From NCBI GenBank assembly GCA_039920305.1, contig JBDSEA010000048.1, forward strand, positions 1-16,458: DNA of 16,458 bases, read 5' to 3'. The position numbers and the translations under genes are program-made. The notes below the pieces were generated by a model, which had not been told where the DNA came from, ran no database searches, and saw nothing but the letters and a program-made list of their open reading frames with translations. Positions 1 through 5,024 of this stretch are shown in pieces (the stretch's first letter is position 1; the number at the start of each line of letters is the position of its first letter). The stretch is from DASRAJ01 sp039920305 (GTDB lineage Bacteria > Bacteroidota > Bacteroidia > Chitinophagales > UBA10324).

Positions 1-66
1 AAGAGTTTTCAAGTAAAATTTAAAGGATCATCACCACTCTTATTTTTTTCTGGACGACAAGGCAAC

Positions 67-124
67 AACCCGCACTGGCGCAAGCGTCCGCTTGTGTCCA
101 ATAAAATTATACCCTCGCCGTGTC
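67..124 (+). repeat. Mosaic repeat, copy A (hairpin plus CCTCGCCGTGTC tail)
   Basis: This is one of three copies (the others are near 1528-1582 and 2035-2091) of a unit of about 55 bp that starts CCCGCACTGGCGCAAGCG and ends ACCCTCGCCGTGTC. The core arms GGCGCAAGCG and CGCTTGTGCC would form a 10-bp hairpin in the other two copies; this copy has GTGTCC in place of GTGCCC. All copies have the same orientation. The unit lies between genes and is taken as non-coding; short ORFs reading through it are ignored. Confidence 0.85.
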
Positions 125-152
125 TCCAACCTCACCTGTCGCTTGTGTCTTT

Positions 153-261
153 CCATAGATTTAAATTAGTTTTACCCCGCCTGTATGACACAGTCGGGCA
201 GGAAATCGAGTTTTGTGGTAAAAAGCCCGCCCTTCGGGTCACTGCAAAACGTTGGGCGCAA
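153..261 (+). repeat. Cassette-boundary repeat E1, ending in an attC R'-like core
   Basis: This segment of about 109 bp is closely similar to 818-925. The first 31 bases are identical, and GTTTTGTGGTAAAA, CCCGCCCTTCGGGT and CTGCAAAACGTT are shared. It holds nested inverted repeats: GTTTTACC against GGTAAAA on the outside, and GCCTG against CGGGC (with one wobble pair) inside. It ends with GTTGGGC at 251-257, which fits the integron R' consensus GTTRRRY. The first cassette gene starts 28 bases later. Together with copy A this accounts for most of the gene-free stretch 1-284; I see nothing recognisable in bases 1-66. Confidence 0.75.
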
Positions 262-284
262 GCAAAATCAGAAATTAATCGACA

Positions 285-719
285 ATGGAGTTTGAATACT
301 CAAATGAATACGCAAGAGCATTTGGAGACTTAGCTGAAAGACTATTTCGGGTAAGATTTTTTCCAAAAGAAGCTGTTGAAGGTTGGAGATGGCTTGTAAA
401 CGAAGTAAAGAATGGATATGATGACGTCCCGCCCGAATACGATAATGATTTGGATACAACACGAGACCCTTTGGACACTTTTTTAGTTGACGATACTCTA
501 AATAATTTTCCAGATCATGAGACCTTTAAACAATTTATTCAACAACTTGACAGAGAGTTCAAGGAACTAACTCAAGTACATCCAAAGTGGGAACAAGACA
601 GAAGAAAATGGTGGAACAACAGAGTTCCAAAATATGCAGGACGAGAATATGTGGAGTTTTTCCATTCTGACGAACTAAAGAAGATCGGACTTTCAATAAC
701 GTTGATTGACAAACAATGA
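285..719 (+). CDS. Small hypothetical protein in a cassette-like setting
   Basis: This 144-residue soluble protein belongs to no family I recognise. It is rich in aromatic and charged residues, with several tryptophans (for example EGWRWLVNEV near residue 32 and RRKWWNNRVP near residue 106), and has no signal peptide or membrane segment. The N-terminal half looks helical and is followed by an acidic, proline-containing linker (about residues 45-70). The ATG at 285 lies 28 bases after the attC-like GTTGGGC core at 251-257, the geometry expected of an integron cassette ORF. I see no Shine-Dalgarno sequence. Downstream, repeat D1 follows within a few bases of the stop, so there is no room for a second gene. 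It could be a cassette-borne toxin, antitoxin or phage-defence accessory, but nothing in the sequence decides this. Confidence 0.7.
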   Translation: MEFEYSNEYARAFGDLAERLFRVRFFPKEAVEGWRWLVNEVKNGYDDVPPEYDNDLDTTRDPLDTFLVDDTLNNFPDHETFKQFIQQLDREFKELTQVHPKWEQDRRKWWNNRVPKYAGREYVEFFHSDELKKIGLSITLIDKQ

Positions 720-729
720 AACAAACATT

Positions 730-810
730 TTACCCTCGCCGTGTCTTCGCCCGTAAGCCTTCTGAGGGAGCGTGATACACGGTGAAAGATTTTTACCTCG
801 CGTGTCGCGT
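730..810 (+). repeat. Mosaic repeat D1 with long hairpin
   Basis: This unit of about 80 bp runs TACCCTCGCCGTGTCTTCGC... to ATTTTTACCTCGC and is nearly identical to 2079-2150. CGCCGTGT (737-744) can pair with ACACGGTG (777-784) as the base of a long hairpin. Its first bases coincide with the tail of the A/B/C unit, so the two repeat types are modules of one larger mosaic element. It begins just after the stop codon of the upstream small gene and runs directly into repeat E2. Confidence 0.8.
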
Positions 811-817
811 GTGTCTC

Positions 818-925
818 CATAGATTTAAATTAGTTTTACCCCGCCTGAATAACACACTCAGGCAGGAAATCAAGTTTTGTGGTAAAACTCCCGCCCTTCG
901 GGTAGCTGCAAAACGTTAGCTGCAA
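818..925 (+). repeat. Cassette-boundary repeat E2, ending in an attC R'-like core
   Basis: This is the second copy of the unit at 153-261. Secondary structure is better preserved here: AGTTTTACC pairs perfectly with GGTAAAACT, and GCCTGA pairs with TCAGGC. The two copies differ at paired positions while keeping pairing, through a wobble in E1 and perfect pairs in E2, which suggests selection on a folded form. The core is GTTAGCT at 915-921, one base off GTTRRRY. The next gene's ATG is at 928, only six bases beyond the core. Confidence 0.75.
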
Positions 926-927
926 TT

Positions 928-1434
928 ATGGAAGTATCGTATCAGTTATATTATAAAGACTTTCTTGATTACTATTTGTATGAACATGCAAATAAAAGGA
1001 CAACAATTTACAAAACTTGGATACTTCGGACAGTTTTGGGCGGTTCGCTTGTAACAATAAGTTTAGTTTCCTACTATAAGTACTCTACCTTAGTTCCTTC
1101 ATCTATGATTGCACTTGCAGGAATTATATTGTTTTGGTTATTCCCAGGCCTTATGACTCTTGACACAAAATATGAATTTAAAAGTGCTTTTAAGGACAAG
1201 TATGGCGACCAGTTTAATGTGATATGGAAAGCAAATTTTCATATTGATAAAATAATTTTCACTCATGAACATATAACGACTGAATTAAAATATAATGAAA
1301 TATGGAAAGTCGTAGAATTGAAAGAACAATTAGTATTTCAAGTTAAAGGTGATAAAATTTTCATAATTCCGAAAAGAAATATAGATAACTTAAAAAAACT
1401 TCAAGAAAAGATTGGTAAGCTTGTAATTCAATAA
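928..1434 (+). CDS. YcxB-like membrane protein
   Basis: This 168-residue protein has the layout of YcxB-like proteins. A short cytosolic N-terminus (YQLYYKDFLDYYLYEHANKR) is followed by two membrane helices at about residues 31-48 and 56-75. The C-terminal domain of beta-strands follows (about 100-155), with the family-like series FTHEHITTE, YNEIWKVVELKEQLVFQ and KIFIIPKRNI. YcxB-like proteins are common small bacterial membrane proteins whose role is unsettled. The ATG follows the attC-like core GTTAGCT with only six bases between them, so the gene sits as a cassette ORF would. Its 3' side has the complementary half-site at 1448-1475. The coding sequence is visibly more AT-rich than the core genes further right, in keeping with a transferred cassette. 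Confidence 0.7.
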   Translation: MEVSYQLYYKDFLDYYLYEHANKRTTIYKTWILRTVLGGSLVTISLVSYYKYSTLVPSSMIALAGIILFWLFPGLMTLDTKYEFKSAFKDKYGDQFNVIWKANFHIDKIIFTHEHITTELKYNEIWKVVELKEQLVFQVKGDKIFIIPKRNIDNLKKLQEKIGKLVIQ

Positions 1435-1447
1435 ATTAATAATTGGT

Positions 1448-1475
1448 GCTAACACCACCTACCCAAAAGGCGGGA
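1448..1475 (+). other. attC R''-like half-site
   Basis: GCTAAC (1448-1453), CTACCC (1459-1464) and GGCGGGA (1469-1475) are exact complements of GTTAGC (915-920), GGGTAG (900-905) and TCCCGCC (889-895) in repeat E2, in mirrored order. This is the arrangement of the two outer arms of integron attC sites flanking a cassette ORF. The 3' half that should complete this site downstream is missing; E-like scraps (GTTTTGTGGT near 1493, TAGTTTTAACCCC near 1515) lead into repeat B instead. Confidence 0.6.
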
Positions 1476-1527
1476 TTTCATGTTCCAAAAACAGTTTTGT
1501 GGTTAATAGAAGTTTAGTTTTAACCCC

Positions 1528-1582
1528 CCGTACTGGCGCAAGCGTCCGCTTGTGCCCAATAAAATTATACCCTCGCCGTGTC
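1528..1582 (+). repeat. Mosaic repeat, copy B
   Basis: This unit is nearly identical to copies A (67-124) and C (2035-2091). The hairpin arms GGCGCAAGCG and CGCTTGTGCC lie at 1535-1556 with one G-T wobble. It is in direct orientation with copy C, and the two flank the minus-strand DUF2019-like gene. After CCGTGTC the sequence departs at once from the D-type continuation, marking a junction. Confidence 0.85.
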
Positions 1583-1602
1583 GCAGACTGGCCCCAGTAT
1601 GG

Positions 1603-1974
1603 TCATTTTGGAATAGGATTTAGCTTTCCTTTATCCCATTCTCTTAAAGCCATCTCAGAACTAAAACCTATCAAGTTTGGAAGTTTAGATAGTTCTTTTA
1701 AAACTTCTCTTGCAATTTCAGGTTCGAAGGGAAGCAAGTTTCCCGACGCAAATTGCTTTACTGCTGCATCATCATGAACTAAAATTCTCAACAGTGAATT
1801 CACGTAACATTCCTCTCCATAGGAGTAAAGTTTTTTCTTGACTTTACTAATTTTATCGTAGGCCTTGTTTCCCTTTTTATAATCCCCATTTAAAGTGCAT
1901 TGTCCATGAATGATAGCATTGTCAACAAACTCCTGTTCGAGTTTTTTTATTGCTTCCTCATTTAAGGAGGGCAT
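1603..1974 (-). CDS. DUF2019-like protein
   Basis: The protein has 123 residues from the chosen ATG at 1974. It resembles the DUF2019 family of small helical-repeat proteins: an N-terminal helix (EEAIKKLEQEFVDNAIIHG), a lysine-rich stretch with NKAYDKISKVKKKL, then the typical LLRILVHDDAAVKQFASGNL, FEPEIAREVLKELSKL and a closing ALREWDKGKL. The family's molecular role is unknown; I believe it often turns up among toxin-immunity-like or scattered accessory genes. The start at 1974 is preferred because AAGGGAG precedes it at good spacing. The open frame continues upstream through an ATG at 2007 to a GTG at 2043, which lies inside repeat C, so the longest version (146 residues) may take its start from the repeat. 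It is the only gene of the cassette zone on the minus strand and is bracketed by direct repeats B and C. Confidence 0.65.
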   Translation of the reverse strand: MPSLNEEAIKKLEQEFVDNAIIHGQCTLNGDYKKGNKAYDKISKVKKKLYSYGEECYVNSLLRILVHDDAAVKQFASGNLLPFEPEIAREVLKELSKLPNLIGFSSEMALREWDKGKLNPIPK

Positions 1975-2034
1975 AAGTTTTTCTCCCTTTTGTACTCGCT
2001 TTAACATTTGTAAACCAAATTTATATTGCTCTGA

Positions 2035-2157
2035 AACCCGCACTGGCGCAAGCGTCCGCTTGTGCCCAATAAATTATACCCTCGCCGTGTCTTCGCCCGT
2101 AAGCCTTCTGAGGGAGCGTGGGACACGGTGAAATATTTTTACCTCGCAACTAACTTT
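2035..2157 (+). repeat. Mosaic repeat, copy C joined to D2
   Basis: Copy C of the A/B unit (2035-2091; hairpin arms at 2045-2066) continues directly into a D-type module (about 2079-2150) almost identical to 730-803. Here the D hairpin base is perfect apart from one wobble: CGCCGTGTC (2083-2091) against GACACGGTG (2122-2130). This copy shows that the two modules form one element of at least about 115 bp, of which A, B and D1 are partial copies. It stops just before the duplicated gene fragment at 2158. Confidence 0.85.
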
Positions 2158-2195
2158 ATCGTCATTCGCGCATTCACCCCCGTATCAACATCCTT
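2158..2195 (-). pseudogene. 38-bp copy of the 3' end of the gene at 2845-3792
   Basis: This stretch matches 2864-2901 at 37 of 38 bases. In the same minus-strand frame it would encode KDVDTGVNARMT, the penultimate residues of the downstream gene. No matching upstream coding sequence precedes it, so it is a remnant of a paralogue or of a partial duplication, cut off against the mosaic repeat. Confidence 0.75.
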
Positions 2196-2226
2196 TATAG
2201 GGTGCTCGTTTGCAGCAAAGCTCTTA

Positions 2227-2736
2227 TCATTCATTCTTATCGCATGCTTCAAAAATTCTTTTTTCTAATTCAGGAAGATAGTTATCTAAGCGACGCAATT
2301 CAGATAATACTGAATCGATAGCCTGTGAATTAGAAAATGACCAACTCGTTTTATTTAAATAAGATAAACTATCAAGGGTTGTATTTTCAAAATCGGGACA
2401 TTTGCTCTGTATTATTTGATTTAGCTTAAACTTGAAATCGAGCAGCGGGTTATAAAATGTATTTTCTTTTTGCACTGTAGTTTGATCTTCTATTGTTTCT
2501 TTAACATCAAACAATTCAAATCGCTCTTTGGCAAGCGCAAAAGAAACATTATTAAAAAGAGTGTTTATTGAATCTGACAATGTTGTAGGTACACGATTTT
2601 CAAAAGTATTTTGAACCATTTGGAATAATTCTTGGCGTTCATTAATCTCCTTTAAAGTCAATGCAAAGTACCCACCAATCAACAGAATTACTACCGATAG
2701 CGATGCAATGAGGATGAATTTTATTTTCCTATTCAC
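2227..2736 (-). CDS. Hypothetical protein with N-terminal membrane anchor
   Basis: This 169-residue protein is of no recognised family. It opens with a short basic stretch (NRKIK) and one strongly hydrophobic helix (about residues 6-27, ending LIGGYFALTL), with no lipobox or clear cleavage site, so it is probably anchored with the rest outside the membrane. The remainder is polar and helical, with an asparagine/serine-rich middle and a C-terminal helix containing LRRLDNYLPELEKR. The start is a GTG at 2736, chosen because it leaves the basic residues before the membrane helix; no upstream ATG is in frame. The gene lies between the duplicated gene fragment and the larger gene whose tail was duplicated, so it may have arrived with that rearrangement. 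Coding is supported by a full-length frame and a sensible topology only. Confidence 0.6.
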   Translation of the reverse strand: MNRKIKFILIASLSVVILLIGGYFALTLKEINERQELFQMVQNTFENRVPTTLSDSINTLFNNVSFALAKERFELFDVKETIEDQTTVQKENTFYNPLLDFKFKLNQIIQSKCPDFENTTLDSLSYLNKTSWSFSNSQAIDSVLSELRRLDNYLPELEKRIFEACDKNE

Positions 2737-2844
2737 TTACTTATGTTCTGCTTTTTTGGTTTTATTTTTTCTTGGTTCAACGTAAATATTTTCAGTTTCA
2801 TCTGTTACTTGGACACAGCGACTTCATCATCCGTGTTCCCAACC

Positions 2845-3792
2845 TTACAAAGGTTGTAAATTAATCGTCATTCTCGCATTCACCCCCGTATCAACATCCT
2901 TATCTGCATCCACCGGTTTATAGTCGGCAACAGTTGCCGTAACGCGGTAGCGGTCAGGGTCAATCCTGTCAAACAGCACCTCGCCATTTGCACCGGTCAT
3001 AAGCCTAATCGCCGTTCCTGTTTCACTCTGTATCGTCACCTCCTGGTCCACCACAAGTGTATTATCAGGGCGCTGCAGCCTCACACTTAAGCTCGCGCTT
3101 CCCTTAGGCGTAACAAGCTTCTTCAGGTATTGAAAAGTAAACTCCTGCTGCATTGCTGCATCATCAGGAAACACTCCCCTTCGTGCATCCTTAAACATCT
3201 GCTGCAGGTCATCATAAAGCGCGTTGTTCGCATCAACCTTGCTTCCCGTGGCAGGCCCCGTTTCACGCTGCGTCATCATGGTATTATAGGCAGTTGCAAA
3301 TGAGCTTCTGTCCAAAGCTGCCTGTGCCGGAAACCCTGCCGGCATGCCGCCCGTTGCTGTAAGCACCGCCGTGTTGTTAGTAATAAAAGCATTCATGTTA
3401 CTGTTGAGCCCCAGCACATATTCCCAGTTCTTCTTGGTAGCCTTATTATAGTAGTGCTGTCCGGCAGCCTCAAACTGCGCCTTCCATTCATTCCTGTTAA
3501 AGGCATCTTCAATATATCCTTTAAGCTTCTGGAAATTCTGAGTGCTCGTTGCACCCAGTGTTAACACCCGGCTGCGGCTCAGCTCCGCTGCCGCCTCCCG
3601 GTTCTGCTCATCATTCAAAAGCGATGCGCTTGTAATGGCAGCCTTCTTTGCAGTAACATATGCCGGAATATATTTTGATTTATAGCCGGCAAATGCAGCC
3701 AGGTTCGCCATGCAATTATTCCACGCCGTGTTGCAGATGGAGTAAAGCGCAAGTTGGGTACAGTCGTACCTCGCTTGTATTCTCTTAGCCAT
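2845..3792 (-). CDS. Hypothetical protein with C-terminal carboxypeptidase-regulatory-like domain
   Basis: The protein has 315 residues from the ATG at 3792 (MAKRIQARYD). The first 200 or so residues are alpha-helical, alanine- and asparagine-rich, and belong to no family I can name. From about residue 235 there is a beta-sandwich of the carboxypeptidase-regulatory/prealbumin type: SLSVRLQRPDN, VVDQEVTIQSETG, GANGEVLFDRIDPDRYRVTA, then DVDTGVNARMTINL at the end. Such domains are common in Bacteroidota proteins and usually serve binding or assembly. No signal peptide is visible from this start. An upstream in-frame ATG at 3846 would add a hydrophobic 18-residue extension (MGFWITMLIIFV); I reject it because MAKRI is a more natural N-terminus. 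A 7-bp hairpin (2840-2856) spans the stop codon. The last residues are duplicated at 2158-2195. Confidence 0.75.
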   Translation of the reverse strand: MAKRIQARYDCTQLALYSICNTAWNNCMANLAAFAGYKSKYIPAYVTAKKAAITSASLLNDEQNREAAAELSRSRVLTLGATSTQNFQKLKGYIEDAFNRNEWKAQFEAAGQHYYNKATKKNWEYVLGLNSNMNAFITNNTAVLTATGGMPAGFPAQAALDRSSFATAYNTMMTQRETGPATGSKVDANNALYDDLQQMFKDARRGVFPDDAAMQQEFTFQYLKKLVTPKGSASLSVRLQRPDNTLVVDQEVTIQSETGTAIRLMTGANGEVLFDRIDPDRYRVTATVADYKPVDADKDVDTGVNARMTINLQPL

Positions 3793-3886
3793 ATAAATTT
3801 TTTCAGATCTTACAAAAATAATAAGCATTGTTATCCAAAACCCCATTATTCTTTAAAAATTCAGCTTAACTGTGTTGAAAGCCTGA

Positions 3887-4141
3887 ATATGGGGTATGGC
3901 AAAAGCATATTGGTACATGGCAAAATAGTATTCCCCCATGGCACTGCGATATATAGGATATGGCAAAATGATATATGGGGTGTGGCAGATCAATGTTGGG
4001 ATAAGGCAAATCAACGTATCCTTTAAGGCAAAATGATGTACCGGAGTGGCAGTTCAATATCGGGATATGGCAAATGCATATATCCGGTATACCCAGGCGA
4101 CATATCGGGTGGGTCAGAATAACATACCGGCCATGGTAATC
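3887..4141. repeat. Tandem array of 12 degenerate 20-22 bp units
   Basis: In the otherwise gene-free stretch 3793-4220, twelve consecutive units of 20, 22, 20, 22, 22, 21, 22, 21, 21, 22, 22 and 20 bases share the consensus ATATATCGGGATATGGCAAA with a variable tail. TGGCA recurs at a fixed point in most units and is mutated in the last three. The mean of about 21 bp equals two helical turns. Translation gives roughly seven-residue repeats on either strand (for example LPYPNID, LPHPIYH), but unit lengths not divisible by three break every frame, so it is taken as non-coding. There are no separate spacers, so it is not a CRISPR. Confidence 0.8.
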
Positions 4142-4220
4142 TGCTGTTGAAGTAGGGCGGAAGAATAGGTCCGGTAAGTTAGAATTACATCCATCCGGGC
4201 AAACGGAAAGCTTATGTTGG

Positions 4221-4829
4221 TTAATAAAACTGCATCGCCACCATCTGGCTCATCATTCCAATAAGAAATCCAACAAATATCTCTGCAGTACTATGAGCAT
4301 TAAGCAACAGGCGGCTGCTGCCAATCATTCCTGCAAGCAATACAGGAACTATTACAATGTAATTCATGTCAGAAGCTGAAATAACAGTGAGGGCGATGGC
4401 AAGCACGGTCATGCATCCCATGGCAGCCATGTGGGCGCTTATTTTCCAGAACAGGTTCAGCATAAAAACACTAAACAAGGTAATGGTTGCTCCGAGTAAA
4501 ATGATGTCCAGCACCTGCGGCATGCCTGACTTGCGGAATACCACATATCCCCAGATGTAGAACACCCCGGTGGCGAGAAAAGGTATAAGCCTTTCTTTCG
4601 GGTCATCCATCTGTAATGACTTAACAAAGCCCAGTGCCCGGATGAGCAGGATTGCAATCACCGGGAAAAGAAATGTGTTAATGAAGGCGGTGAGAAAGAT
4701 CTGGAAAAGCTGCTTGTCGCCATAAGCAGAAAACAATAACGGATTGGTAAAATAAACCAGGGCAAAGGCGTAGCATGGCAGGATGAGCGGATGAAAAAGG
4801 ATCGAAATTAATTTGGCTGTGGCACGCAA
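4221..4829 (-). CDS. PAP2-family-like integral membrane protein
   Basis: This 202-residue protein has about six membrane helices. It resembles phosphatidic acid phosphatase type 2 (PAP2) membrane proteins, which remove phosphate from lipid phosphates such as undecaprenyl or phosphatidylglycerol phosphate. The three family motifs are recognisable but weakened: KERLIP at 78-83 (for KxxxxxxRP), SAH at 131-133 (for PSGH), and SRLLLNAHSTAE at 172-183 (for SRxxxxxHxxxD), with Glu in place of the final Asp. The catalytic histidines H133 and H179 and arginine R173 are kept. The start is a TTG at 4829; the frame upstream has no ATG or GTG before a stop, and a later start would remove the first membrane helix. 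It lies alone, 195 bp from rpoN on the same strand. Activity is uncertain because of the motif changes. Confidence 0.7.
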   Translation of the reverse strand: MRATAKLISILFHPLILPCYAFALVYFTNPLLFSAYGDKQLFQIFLTAFINTFLFPVIAILLIRALGFVKSLQMDDPKERLIPFLATGVFYIWGYVVFRKSGMPQVLDIILLGATITLFSVFMLNLFWKISAHMAAMGCMTVLAIALTVISASDMNYIVIVPVLLAGMIGSSRLLLNAHSTAEIFVGFLIGMMSQMVAMQFY

Positions 4830-4841
4830 GGGGGATGGTGA

Positions 4842-5013
4842 GTAGTGAGTAGGAGTAGCGAATAGTAAATTACTGAATGCGACCTGGCAGGTTCATTAGG
4901 GCAGGAAGAAGTGAAATTGTTTTTTCTTAACACATAGCTTATTGTTTTTGTCGCATTGGGAGCAGCCATTGCTTCTGTCTTTTGATCTGCTGCGAATTGA
5001 CCATTGACTATTC
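4842..5013. repeat. Short degenerate intergenic repeats
   Basis: The gap between the PAP2-like gene and rpoN has two low-complexity stretches: GTGAGTAGTGAGTAGGAGTA near 4838-4857, made of near-repeats of AGTAGTG, and TTGACCATTGACTATTCAAC near 4998-5017, made of near-repeats of ATTGACT. Runs like these recur between genes in many Bacteroidota. I find no clear terminator or promoter in the gap. Confidence 0.4.
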
Positions 5014-5024
5014 AACATTAACTG

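Noticed and set aside
94..333. 79-residue open frame on the + strand
   Set aside because: It consists of repeat A and E1 sequence and overlaps the better-supported gene at 285.
3793..3846. N-terminal extension MGFWITMLIIFVRSEKIY on the gene at 2845-3792
   Set aside because: The ATG at 3792 begins a conserved-looking basic N-terminus; the extension is probably untranslated upstream sequence.
3960..4010. Sigma-54 type -24/-12 promoters (TGGC...TTG) near the tandem array
   Set aside because: TGGCA recurs because of the tandem repeat; no copy has a properly spaced TTGC at -12 in front of a gene.
3866..4057. Open frames through the 21-bp tandem array giving cysteine/histidine- or tryptophan/glycine-rich repeat peptides
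   Set aside because: Unit lengths of 20, 21 and 22 break any reading frame, there is no start signal, and both strands are open equally; this is a by-product of the repeat.
3887..4141. CRISPR array
   Set aside because: Units are only about 21 bp, directly adjoining with no unique spacers, and there are no cas genes.
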